Shown here: piece after piece, positions 19,092 through 28,334 of the stretch | Layout of the letters: each line of letters starts with the position of its first letter | How positions within the stretch are numbered: the first letter of the stretch is position 1 | From: Nostoc sp. ATCC 53789 | GTDB taxonomy: Bacteria > Cyanobacteriota > Cyanobacteriia > Cyanobacteriales > Nostocaceae | Assembly (NCBI RefSeq): GCF_009873495.1 | Contig: NZ_CP046703.1 | Location: 1,116,001-1,180,000 of the forward strand | Direction: 5' to 3' | Length of the DNA: 64,000 bases | The notes under the pieces: generated by a model | Told to the model about the DNA's origin: nothing | The model's input: only the letters and a program-made list of their open reading frames with translations | Database searches by the model: none | Program-made: the position numbers and the translations under genes

Positions 19092-20108
19092 TTAAAGTTT
19101 CGCCATTTTTTCTATCCAGCTACTCAAATTAATATCTAAATTAAAGTTTCGTAATTTTTGTTCCATTCTTCTAACTACCAACATATATCTGTGCAAAACT
19201 GATACACGAGGCATTTTTAGTCTGACAACCTCTTGACACAACCATAGATATTTTTCAGAATTGATGTTAAGCTTTCTCAATTTTTTGATTTGTGTATTCC
19301 AATCGTTATAGAAGAATAGGTTGAAATAATGAATCGATATAATATCATTCCAATGTTTAATTTGTAATTCTGTTGATAAACGGTTATGTAAAGGTAATGG
19401 ATAACTATAATTAGCAGGAAGATGTTCGACGTTTTCTTCCAAGGCACATAAAGTTACAGACAAAACAGACTGCTCAACAAAATAAATACCTTGGGGAGGA
19501 GTAATATCAAGGCGCATGACTTTTTCAAAGTTCTCTTTCCAAGCTGTAAATATACCCGCACTCCTTCTCACAACGACCAAACCAGAATTCCAGTAAGCTC
19601 TAATCCTTTTTTTCCCAATTGGTGTTTCAACAAATACCTCACGTTTTACCCCCAGCACTTCATATAATTTTTGCCAGTACCATTCTTGAGAGTCTCGAAA
19701 ACCTGTAGAACCAATTCCTTGACCATACTCAGGACGTAAACGAACGTTGCAATTAACAGGTAATAAAAATTCTGTTGGTGCAGAAAAAAAGCATTTATCA
19801 CTGTCTAGAAAAACTAATATTTCTGCATCAATATTTTGTTCTGCATAGGCACACGCCAGGGGCTTATTTGCTAAATAATATTCATGGAATTCTTGATTGA
19901 TAGGGACTTGTTGATGATTTACCTGCAACGCTTCAAATGCTTTTTGGGTTTGCTTTGATATTGGTTCACCTACTCTAGGATGAAAACTATATATAGGTGT
20001 ATCTTTCAATTCTCCACAGAACTTACGAATACTTTCTGCAAGCATTAACGACTGAGCTTCTAAGCGCCCAGGTTCTGTACAAATTATAAAAGCTATAGGT
20101 ATTGACAT
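19092..20108 (-). CDS. Probable glycosyltransferase, nucleotide-diphospho-sugar type
   Basis: 338 residues. The N-terminal half looks like a GT-A fold with a DxD motif in ILVFLDSDKCFF and a conserved AYWNSGLVVVRRSAG segment, seen in nucleotide-diphospho-sugar transferases of the GT8/GT77 kind. I cannot assign a precise family. Its place inside the polysaccharide operon, 30 bases from the next gene, supports a role in repeat-unit synthesis. Confidence 0.65.
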   Translation of the reverse strand: MSIPIAFIICTEPGRLEAQSLMLAESIRKFCGELKDTPIYSFHPRVGEPISKQTQKAFEALQVNHQQVPINQEFHEYYLANKPLACAYAEQNIDAEILVFLDSDKCFFSAPTEFLLPVNCNVRLRPEYGQGIGSTGFRDSQEWYWQKLYEVLGVKREVFVETPIGKKRIRAYWNSGLVVVRRSAGIFTAWKENFEKVMRLDITPPQGIYFVEQSVLSVTLCALEENVEHLPANYSYPLPLHNRLSTELQIKHWNDIISIHYFNLFFYNDWNTQIKKLRKLNINSEKYLWLCQEVVRLKMPRVSVLHRYMLVVRRMEQKLRNFNLDINLSSWIEKMAKL

Positions 20109-20137
20109 ATTATGAAGTATTTATTTATTTACTAAAA

Positions 20138-21409
20138 TTAGTTACTAAATGGAGATTTTTTGGCTACCATCAATATTTCCTCAAATAAAGCTAAATAACG
20201 ACGTGCTTGAAGTTCTAGGGTGAATTCTTGTTCTGCTTTCTTGCGAGCATAGAATGACAGTTTTTCTAACCTCTGCTCATTTTCAAGTATCCAGGCAATT
20301 CCTTTGGCAAAATCATCAACTTCATAAGGGTTCGCTAAATAGCCATTATGCTGATGATCGACAATATCTTTTAAGCCAGTAGAATTAAATGCAACAACTG
20401 GAGTACCACAAGCAAGTGATTCAGAAGCTGTCTGTCCAAAAGATTCTTGCAGAGATGGCACAAGCATCACATCAGCTGCCGAGTAAACAGTTGCTAAAGA
20501 TAGATCATCATATAAATGCCCTAAATAGTATGTTTTAAAGCCTAAATCGGGTGGATTTTCCGGTTGAGATGCCCCAAAAATAACCACTTCAAAGTTGTCC
20601 TTCCATCCAGCCTTACTCAATTCTTGTAGAGCTGGCTGCAACAAATGAAACCCTTTATTTCGATCGCTTGTTGCTTCTATAGCTCCAAAGAGAATCAGCT
20701 TCTTATCTTGAGGTAACTTCAGTGTTTCTCGGGCAAAATGTTGATTAATAGGTCGATATTTTTGAGTATCCAATCCGTGAGGAATCACCTCGATTCGCAA
20801 ATTCTGGAACAAAGAACTGGAACGAGCGCACTCTGCTAACCAAGAACTTGGGGAAACCAGAGTTAAATTAATATTTTTCCAAGCTTTTACTTTGCGCCGC
20901 CATACCCAACGGGATAAATCCCACTCATTACTAGAGTTGAGTTGAGGGCAAGCTCCACAGGATACTTTGTAGCGATCGCATTCTCCAATAACGTGACACC
21001 CTCCAGTAAACCCCCACATATCATGGAGAGTCCAAACTAGAGGACGCTTTAGCTTAGAGAACGTTTCTATTTGCATAAAAGCTCCGCTAATCCAATGCAA
21101 ATTGATTATATCTGGATTAATCTGAGCAACTTTAGGAATAACTCTATCTGGCAACCATTGAATAAAAAATGGAGTATTTTTCTTTTGAGTATAAAGCTTT
21201 AATGGTAGGCTTTCAAATGTCAATTTAGCTTTGGCGATACCTTGAAACAGTCTAATTTTAGGGGCAATTACTGTTTTATCATTACTAGATTTTTCCTGAA
21301 CTAGCATTTGTGACTGTAGTCCTATATCTTGCAAACCTGTGTGCAAACGATAGGCAGCCCTTGCAGCACCTCCACCAATATCGTGAGTACTAAGATGTAA
21401 AACTTTCAT
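20138..21409 (-). CDS. GT4-family glycosyltransferase
   Basis: 423 residues. The start MKVLHLSTHDIGGGAARAAYRLH and the middle segment LHDMWGFTGGCHVIGEC with a following CGACP are typical of WcaC-like group 1 transferases of colanic-acid type clusters. The C-terminal lobe has the E-x7-E region in ESFGQTASESLACGTPVVAF. The start overlaps the end of the upstream polymerase gene by 20 bases, so the two are translationally coupled. The enzyme would act on the cytoplasmic face of the membrane. Confidence 0.88.
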   Translation of the reverse strand: MKVLHLSTHDIGGGAARAAYRLHTGLQDIGLQSQMLVQEKSSNDKTVIAPKIRLFQGIAKAKLTFESLPLKLYTQKKNTPFFIQWLPDRVIPKVAQINPDIINLHWISGAFMQIETFSKLKRPLVWTLHDMWGFTGGCHVIGECDRYKVSCGACPQLNSSNEWDLSRWVWRRKVKAWKNINLTLVSPSSWLAECARSSSLFQNLRIEVIPHGLDTQKYRPINQHFARETLKLPQDKKLILFGAIEATSDRNKGFHLLQPALQELSKAGWKDNFEVVIFGASQPENPPDLGFKTYYLGHLYDDLSLATVYSAADVMLVPSLQESFGQTASESLACGTPVVAFNSTGLKDIVDHQHNGYLANPYEVDDFAKGIAWILENEQRLEKLSFYARKKAEQEFTLELQARRYLALFEEILMVAKKSPFSN

Positions 21410-22664
21410 TTTTTTTAACTTCGTAATTACTAACTAAAATATTTTTATGATTTCGTTCATATTCAAGAGTCAAAGATAGCGATGTAGTTACATACATTAA
21501 CCAATTCCAACTGGGAGTTAATAATCTTGCTTCTGAAAAATTTACTATTACAATGATAATTAGCATCTGCATTGGCCAATAATCTTCCGGCTTTTTAGCA
21601 ACAGAAATAATTCGAGTTAATGCCATTACAAAGAACCGGAAAAAGCCTGCTGCAAAAGTCAAAAAACCTAAAAATCCTAATTCTAACAATAGTTCTAAAA
21701 AACCATTGTGAGCATTACTTGCCCAATCATAAGTAGCTCTTAGATTAGATGCAGAAGTACTAGTCCAAAATCCAGAAAATCCATAACCTAGCCAGGGTCT
21801 TTCCCAAATCTTGGACATCACTAGCTCCCAGAGATCAGAACGTCCATTAAAGGTAAGGTCTTTGCCAGAAGTACCAACTACGGTATCGGCATTATTGATA
21901 AGTAACATTAAACCGATAATGAGTAACATTAAAGTCGAAGTAATTAGAATAACTTGTAATTTATAATTAGTTTTTTGAAATGATTTATAGACAGGTAAAA
22001 GTAATATCATTGTTAATATAATCGTCAAAGATGTTGTGGAACGTGAGAGGATAATTAGACATATAGATATCCCACATATTCCCCACATCAACCAACTATA
22101 TCGATGGCTACTAAGAGCAAGGTGCAAAAAAACTCCTGTACTCCAAGCCATCATATATCCTAATTCATTTTTATGACCATAAATTCCGCTCCACATACCT
22201 ACTAATTCAGGTGATTGATGAATATAACCTGGTATGAATGCAGAAAATATCATAGATAATAATGCAGATACACCAAGCGCCCAAGCGATTAGTCTCATTT
22301 GTTCGCGGAGAGAATAACGCATTGCCAAATAGATTGCCAGAAAATATAGTCGGATTAAACCTCTCATATAAGTAAGACTAGAACTTAAGTCTCCTGACCA
22401 CAAAAGAGAAAATATAACTATTGTTATCAAAAGAAACTGTAATGGACTTTTAGTAGTTACATAAAGAAAACCTTTCCAGTATAAAAGTAGGAAATAAAAC
22501 AGAATTAAATATGAAACTATATTGAATATAGTATCTAGCTTATCGCCTCCAAGGGTAGATATAGAAATTTCTTGTGCAGGGTGTATGGTCAATGCCCCTA
22601 CAGTAATGAGTAATAGTAAGACAGTTAGTATTTTTTCTGTTAATTTTACCTTAATTTCTGACAT
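21390..22664 (-). CDS. O-antigen ligase/polymerase-like membrane protein (Wzy type)
   Basis: 424 residues with about ten to eleven hydrophobic segments and one large periplasmic loop near residues 250-330. The loop contains NGRSDLWELVMSKIWERPWLGYGFSGFW, the mark of the Wzy/WaaL superfamily. In this operon it would polymerise repeat units after export by the flippase. A ligase role is less likely because there is no lipopolysaccharide core cluster here. Confidence 0.85.
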   Translation of the reverse strand: MSEIKVKLTEKILTVLLLLITVGALTIHPAQEISISTLGGDKLDTIFNIVSYLILFYFLLLYWKGFLYVTTKSPLQFLLITIVIFSLLWSGDLSSSLTYMRGLIRLYFLAIYLAMRYSLREQMRLIAWALGVSALLSMIFSAFIPGYIHQSPELVGMWSGIYGHKNELGYMMAWSTGVFLHLALSSHRYSWLMWGICGISICLIILSRSTTSLTIILTMILLLPVYKSFQKTNYKLQVILITSTLMLLIIGLMLLINNADTVVGTSGKDLTFNGRSDLWELVMSKIWERPWLGYGFSGFWTSTSASNLRATYDWASNAHNGFLELLLELGFLGFLTFAAGFFRFFVMALTRIISVAKKPEDYWPMQMLIIIVIVNFSEARLLTPSWNWLMYVTTSLSLTLEYERNHKNILVSNYEVKKNESFTS

Positions 22665-22696
22665 TTCATCTGTCTATTAATTTACTAGATGGGTTA

Positions 22697-23623
22697 CTAT
22701 TTTTTGACTGTTGAATAATTTAATTTTTTCTTCAATTCTTCTTTGAAAATATCCAATGCAGTTGCTTTATAGACTGTTTTCTGCGTAAAAATATCTGCCT
22801 CTATATTCCTCACAATAAACGGTGGATGCTTTAAAGGAAACTCTATTGCTTCCATTGACATATTAATGAAAGAAAATTCTTGCTTGGAATTGAAATGAGT
22901 TGCGTCTGCACCAACACCAACATTAGAAATTAAATTGACATTGGGAATAATGCTTAAGCTACCCTGCATCCAGCAAGCAAAAGTCCATTGATAATCCCAA
23001 GTTATACCTGTAGGATTGTTATAAATAGACTGAAATATTCGTCGCCAATAATTTACTGCTTTTGTATCTATAAGAATGTCGTGTAAAAGGTTTTCTGCTT
23101 GCACCTCTTTCCAGAGTTTCATAGTCAAATCATAATGTTGCCAAGCACGTCTCCAACTTGCCCAACCCCAGCAGTGGTTATAACGAGAAAAATAGTAACT
23201 GTAATTTGTACGTTTTCGTCCAAATTGAACATTTTGGGCAGATATGGTGCCAATTCTAGTATCATACCTATATTTTTCCAGTAGTTCTTCACTAAATCTG
23301 AAAAAAGTCGGGTGAGGGATACAATCATCTTCTAAAATAATTGTTTCTTCAACATTATTAAATACCCAATCTAAACCACTAGATACTCGTTTCGCACAAC
23401 CTAAGTTGATATCAGCATAATTCTTAATAACTTCACATTCCCAATCAACTCTCTCAATAATTGCCCTAGTTTCTTCACACTTTTCTGCCTCACCTTCGCG
23501 GTTGCTGCGGGGGCCATCTGCAATGACAAAAAGCTTTTTTGGCTTGGCTTGGCGAATAGCTTCAAAAACTTTCTCTGTTTTTTGTGAGCGATTAAAAATA
23601 ATAAAAGTTATTGGTGTTTGCAT
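22697..23623 (-). CDS. Glycosyltransferase family 2-like protein
   Basis: 308 residues. The N-terminal FIIFNRSQKTEKVFEAIRQAKPKKLFVIADGPR, then EETIILEDDCIPHPTFF with a DD pair, then HCWGWASWRRAW are typical of the hemolysin-associated GT-A proteins found in capsule clusters. It would add a sugar to the lipid-linked repeat. It lies between the flippase and the polymerase genes. Confidence 0.78.
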   Translation of the reverse strand: MQTPITFIIFNRSQKTEKVFEAIRQAKPKKLFVIADGPRSNREGEAEKCEETRAIIERVDWECEVIKNYADINLGCAKRVSSGLDWVFNNVEETIILEDDCIPHPTFFRFSEELLEKYRYDTRIGTISAQNVQFGRKRTNYSYYFSRYNHCWGWASWRRAWQHYDLTMKLWKEVQAENLLHDILIDTKAVNYWRRIFQSIYNNPTGITWDYQWTFACWMQGSLSIIPNVNLISNVGVGADATHFNSKQEFSFINMSMEAIEFPLKHPPFIVRNIEADIFTQKTVYKATALDIFKEELKKKLNYSTVKK

Positions 23624-23679
23624 ATTGAATTAATTTTGCTAATGTCAATTTATAGATAAAGGCTAAAGATAGATAATAA

Positions 23680-25044
23680 TCAAAATTTATAAAAAGGAAG
23701 TAGCGATCGCATCTGAATTTTGAATATTTTTTGTGTTCTTTTATCAAACCCATTGCATATAAAAGCAGCAGAAGCTTGAGATATTATTGTTGCGATCGCA
23801 GCACCAAATCCTGCATATTTAGGAATTAACAATAAATTAAGAATAATATTCAATATTGCCCCAAATAAAGTTTTACCTAAAGAAACATGATTCAAACTTT
23901 CAGCAATAAACCACGGTGATGTTGCAAGACCCATAAATACAAATAAAGATGTCCAAATATGAACTGCTAATATTGGCCCTGCTTGTGCATACCCACTTCC
24001 AAACATCACCATAATTATCTTGTCAGATAGAAATGTCATTGGCAGAGCAATTGCAAAAGATATATATGTGAGGAGACGGAGTAATTGTCCTATTCGCTGA
24101 TAATAAAGACTTTCTGATTTTTCCTTAGCTGCGTAAATTGAGGGACCAACCGAAGAGACAATAGCCGCCGGAATAAAATACCAAATTTCAGAAACACGAA
24201 CCGCAGCAGAATAAATTCCAACCTCCTTATCTCCGATCATTTGACCTAACATTACCTGATCGATTCTCATAAAAATCATGATGGCGAACCCTGAAAAAAT
24301 TAGAGGTAAACTCTCTTTTAAAAGAGTTTTAGCAGCAGTAAAGTTCCAACGCCATAACAACACCGAGGTACCTCTGGCTTGGTAAACAATCAGCAAGCCA
24401 ATTGCACTCATTGCAAATTCTGCTAATGTTACCCAGGCAAAAGCTAACAATGGTGCTTTTGTTAAAATTAGTGCTATTTTGATGAGAGTATTTAGCAGAA
24501 AAGCTATATTTTTAGCGATTACACTGTATTTTGACTGCACCTGTGATTGAAACCACAGTTCAATAGTATCAGCCGCCCTAAAAATCCCTACCATTCCTAA
24601 AATTGCAACTAGCCATATCTTCAGTGTTTCATGCTCACCTAAGAAGAACATACTGCCAACCGCCAATAAAACAGAGGTAATTCCACCGAGCAACTTTAGC
24701 CAAAAAGTGGTTCCTAAAATTTCTTCTTTGTTTGATGATTGACGGACAATATGGCGAACTACTACATCGTCTAGTCCAAGAGTAAAAATCGGACTAAATA
24801 AGCTAACAAAGGCTAAAACATAGTTAAATAGACCATACTGCTGTACCCCTAAATAGCGTGCTACCCATACTCCTACTACCAAGCTTGCACCCATACGTAG
24901 AATGCGGTCAGCAAACAACCAACCTGTATTAGCAATAATTGCACGTAAGCCAGAACGAGATTTTAATTGTGAGAAGCTTTTAAGTCTTAATTTACTTAGC
25001 ATTACTTTTTTTAACCATGTGACACTCTTTATAACAATATGCAA
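23680..25044 (-). CDS. Oligosaccharide flippase, Wzx family
   Basis: 454 residues with about twelve to fourteen membrane segments. The N-terminal stretch NTGWLFADRILRMGASLVVGVWVARYLG is the classical start of the polysaccharide-synthesis membrane family, and MRIDQVMLGQMIGDKEVGIYSAA is its conserved middle motif. It would flip the undecaprenyl-linked repeat unit across the inner membrane for the Wzy-like polymerase. A second ATG about 15 codons in is also possible. Confidence 0.88.
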   Translation of the reverse strand: MHIVIKSVTWLKKVMLSKLRLKSFSQLKSRSGLRAIIANTGWLFADRILRMGASLVVGVWVARYLGVQQYGLFNYVLAFVSLFSPIFTLGLDDVVVRHIVRQSSNKEEILGTTFWLKLLGGITSVLLAVGSMFFLGEHETLKIWLVAILGMVGIFRAADTIELWFQSQVQSKYSVIAKNIAFLLNTLIKIALILTKAPLLAFAWVTLAEFAMSAIGLLIVYQARGTSVLLWRWNFTAAKTLLKESLPLIFSGFAIMIFMRIDQVMLGQMIGDKEVGIYSAAVRVSEIWYFIPAAIVSSVGPSIYAAKEKSESLYYQRIGQLLRLLTYISFAIALPMTFLSDKIIMVMFGSGYAQAGPILAVHIWTSLFVFMGLATSPWFIAESLNHVSLGKTLFGAILNIILNLLLIPKYAGFGAAIATIISQASAAFICNGFDKRTQKIFKIQMRSLLPFYKF

Positions 25045-25096
25045 ATTTTTACTAGCTTGCTAAATTCATCAAAATAGATTGAATTAAATTAGTATT

Positions 25097-26068
25097 TTAC
25101 ATAATCATTGATTGGCTACTATTTTTTAATTTCCCAGCCATCAAGATTTTTAAAAAGTAGTTAAATAACAAAATCATGCCCTTAATTTTCCAATAGATAT
25201 TAGACTCAAATAAAAATATTATTTTCAAATATGAAATAAAATCTGTAAGTTTCGGACATGGTATTGTTTTTAGCTCATCAAGAGAGGTAAAAGCCAATAA
25301 TAATGGTAGGCTAAAATGATTTGTTTGAATGATGTAATTAAATAAAGAATTGCGTTTCCAAAATCTTTTATATTCATAGTTTTTGTCTATATCTAAAAAT
25401 TTTTTATTATGATACTGATTATTCTGATGTATTCTATACATCACTAAAGGATTAGACATATAAAACTTTTTAGCCCCTACCAAAGAGGCTCCCCATACCA
25501 GGCAGTCATCAGCTCTTACACGCCAATCTTCTGTCTTTGGAATAGGTAAAAATTTTCTAATTATTTCTCGGCGTATTGACAATGTTGAAGTTATGGAGCC
25601 AATCCATTCACCATTGCATAAAGTTCGGATTACTGAATAACCCAAATCTAAATCAACTGCATCAGCTTGAAATGTTCCTTCTTCTGCTCCAAATTTTTTA
25701 TATGCACAAAATAGGAAGTCACATTCACTACGTCTCTTATAAAAATTTAGGGCAGTTTCTAAATATTGAGGTTCATAAATATCATCGGCATCTAAAAAAA
25801 ATATAATTTCTCCAGTTGCAGCTAAAAAACCTTCGTTAAAGGATGATAATTGTCCTTGATTTTTTTCTTTGAAGATACATTTAACATTCTCTATTTGAGT
25901 AAATCTAGCAAGGAGTTCCGCAGAATTATCTGTTGATGCGTCATCAACAACAATAATCTCATCAAATTTAATCGTTTGATTTAAAGCACTATCAATTGCA
26001 TCTGAAACAAATTCAGCATAATTGTAGTTATTAATTAAACAAGATGTTTTGATTTTGTTTTTATCCAT
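25097..26068 (-). CDS. GT2-family glycosyltransferase
   Basis: 323 residues. SCLINNYNYAEFVSDAIDSALNQT and VVDDASTDNSAELL form the nucleotide pocket, and FFLDADDIYEP carries the DxD. The segment EDWRVRADDCLVWGASLVGA is the acceptor-side motif of inverting GT2 enzymes. The C-terminal third is hydrophobic and may rest on the membrane. It is the second gene of the polysaccharide operon. Confidence 0.87.
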   Translation of the reverse strand: MDKNKIKTSCLINNYNYAEFVSDAIDSALNQTIKFDEIIVVDDASTDNSAELLARFTQIENVKCIFKEKNQGQLSSFNEGFLAATGEIIFFLDADDIYEPQYLETALNFYKRRSECDFLFCAYKKFGAEEGTFQADAVDLDLGYSVIRTLCNGEWIGSITSTLSIRREIIRKFLPIPKTEDWRVRADDCLVWGASLVGAKKFYMSNPLVMYRIHQNNQYHNKKFLDIDKNYEYKRFWKRNSLFNYIIQTNHFSLPLLLAFTSLDELKTIPCPKLTDFISYLKIIFLFESNIYWKIKGMILLFNYFLKILMAGKLKNSSQSMIM

Positions 26069-26129
26069 ATAGAAATGTCTCCCAAATGAAAAAAAATAAA
26101 TTAATATACTTGCAGTGATATTTATACGA

Positions 26130-28334
26130 TTAACGCTCTTTGCTAAATTTGGTTAAACTGCTAGATACTAAATCTTCTTTAATTTGTCGTTTTTTGCTTT
26201 CAGGCAAATAATTATTAGACTCATTTTTAATATTCACACCATTAATAACTATCCCTAACACCTTCTGACCTGACTGATTTAAAAATTCTTTAGCTGCATT
26301 GGCACTGTTCAAGTCAACTACTCCAGGGCGAACGACTAATAGGATACCGTCAGTGAGGGTGCTTAAAACAGCAGCATCCGCTATTCCTGACAAAGGTGGA
26401 GTATCGAAAATAACTAAGTCGTAATCTCTACTAAAGTTACTTATCAATGTTGCCATCCGTTGAGAATCTAGCAGCGCTACTGGATTGGGAGGCAAAACTC
26501 CAGAAGTAAGAACTTCTAGATTAGGCATCACTTCTTGAACAACTGCATCTAAAGAAACTTGACCAACAATGACATTACTTAGTCCAACTGTATTGTTTAG
26601 ACCCCAGACATGATGCTGTATGGGATTACGCATATCTGCATCCACTAGTAAAACTCGACGACCCGCTTGAGCCATTGTCACAGCTAAGTTTGCAGATACG
26701 TCAGACTTTCCTTCTTTACCCACAGAACTGGTGATTACAACGCTTTTGAGCGGTTTATCAGAACAGAGGAACTTCAAGTTTACTTGGAGTATTTGGTAGG
26801 CGTTACCAAGAGGGAAATAAGGAATATCTCTGCCAATAATTTTGGGAATAGGTCTATCAATTCCTGCTATGGAAGAATGAGTTTTAGGATTTTTGCTCTG
26901 TGTAGGAATTACTCCTAAAACAGTGTATTTCAAGACTTCTTTAGCCTCTTTAACTGTCTTGACTGAGCGGTCTATCAAGTCTAAACTAAAGGCGACAATG
27001 ATACCCAAGAAAAGACCAACTGCTCCTCCACCAACAATAAACAGGATTTTGCGAGGCCCTTCTGCTTTATCGGGGACTAAAGCTAGAGAAATGACACGAG
27101 CATTAGGAATCTTTTGGTTTTGTGCAATATCAATTTCTTGGCGTTTCTTTAAGAGGGTTTCGTAAGTCGTTTGAGCTGCTTGCAGTTTTCGTTCTAGCTC
27201 TCGTTGAGTCTGTTCTAGTCTTGGCAAATTATTTGCTCGTTTGATGTAAGCATCTTGCTGTCGCAAGAGGGTGGCAATTTGTCTTTCTAGACCAACGCGT
27301 TCTGCTTGAGCGCGAGTAATATCTGCAATTAAGCTTTGGCGCAGTTGCCCAAGCTGTAAACTTCCCTCTGTTATCTGGGCTGTCCCAGCAACTTGTCCTG
27401 TCCGCTCTTTCAACAAGTTCTTAAGAGCTACGACTTTTTCTTCTAAGCTAGTAATTGTAGGGTGTTCAGGTGAAAAACGAGTCCGCTCTATTGCTAGTTG
27501 ACTTTCCGTTTCTTGGAGTTGGATAAGCACTTTTTGAACCCCAGGTGCTTGACTCAAGTCAGATGCGATTACACCTTGCCGTGAATCTAACTGAGCTTCA
27601 CTGCCTAACTGTTGTAAACGACCTTTGACATCATCTAGTTGAGCTTGAGCTTGAGAAATTTGATTTCCTAGCTTGGAAATTGTGTCGACTGCTGCGGTTG
27701 CTTCTTGTTGCAGGACAACAACTTTATTTTGTTCTTTAAATACTCGCAGTTTTGATTCAGCTCTCCTGACGACTTCTTCAGCTTTGGGTACTTCTGTTAC
27801 AAGAACTCCTTTGGCTGTCCGTGCTTCATCCTGATTAGCCTGGATATTTAAATCGATATAACTTTTGATAACTTCATTGACGATTTTGGCAGCCAGTTCA
27901 GGATCGTTGTTTTTATAAGAAATTTGTACAACATCAGTGCCTTTAATTCCTTCTATTTTTAGTTGGGTCGCTAAGTCGCGAATCGACAGCATTTTGCCTT
28001 TATTATCTTTGAGGCTGAGGGTATTAATTGTTCTGTCAATAACTGGATTTGAGCCAATAACTCTCACCTGGGTTTCCAGGGGATTGTCGTTTATATTCAA
28101 AGCTTCCAAGCGTCCTATGTCGTCCGGTAAACCTGTGAGTGAGGAAGATCGATTTGTTTTAATCATCAAACTTCCTTCTGCCTTGTATGAGGGTTTTAGT
28201 GAAAAGGCATACAAGCATCCAAAGGTAACAGCTATGCTAAAAATTCCGACTAGAGGTAGCCAACGCCGTTGAATAACTTCTAAGTATCTCTGAATATTTA
28301 CTTCTTCAAACTGTGGTAAAGATTCCATCGTCAT
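26130..28334 (-). CDS. Wzc-like polysaccharide co-polymerase with tyrosine-kinase-type ATPase
   Basis: 734 residues. A Wzz domain with the first membrane helix (29-47) is followed by a long periplasmic coiled coil (170-400) and a second helix (430-452). A BY-kinase-type P-loop domain follows: SSVGKEGKS (536-544) as Walker A, VLLVDADMRNP as Walker A', DLVIFDTPP as Walker B. It sets chain length and drives export with an outer-membrane channel. Two oddities: the loop reads GKSD where GKST is usual, and the C-terminal tail has a single tyrosine (Y709) instead of a tyrosine cluster. It is the first gene of the operon. Confidence 0.9.
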   Translation of the reverse strand: MTMESLPQFEEVNIQRYLEVIQRRWLPLVGIFSIAVTFGCLYAFSLKPSYKAEGSLMIKTNRSSSLTGLPDDIGRLEALNINDNPLETQVRVIGSNPVIDRTINTLSLKDNKGKMLSIRDLATQLKIEGIKGTDVVQISYKNNDPELAAKIVNEVIKSYIDLNIQANQDEARTAKGVLVTEVPKAEEVVRRAESKLRVFKEQNKVVVLQQEATAAVDTISKLGNQISQAQAQLDDVKGRLQQLGSEAQLDSRQGVIASDLSQAPGVQKVLIQLQETESQLAIERTRFSPEHPTITSLEEKVVALKNLLKERTGQVAGTAQITEGSLQLGQLRQSLIADITRAQAERVGLERQIATLLRQQDAYIKRANNLPRLEQTQRELERKLQAAQTTYETLLKKRQEIDIAQNQKIPNARVISLALVPDKAEGPRKILFIVGGGAVGLFLGIIVAFSLDLIDRSVKTVKEAKEVLKYTVLGVIPTQSKNPKTHSSIAGIDRPIPKIIGRDIPYFPLGNAYQILQVNLKFLCSDKPLKSVVITSSVGKEGKSDVSANLAVTMAQAGRRVLLVDADMRNPIQHHVWGLNNTVGLSNVIVGQVSLDAVVQEVMPNLEVLTSGVLPPNPVALLDSQRMATLISNFSRDYDLVIFDTPPLSGIADAAVLSTLTDGILLVVRPGVVDLNSANAAKEFLNQSGQKVLGIVINGVNIKNESNNYLPESKKRQIKEDLVSSSLTKFSKER

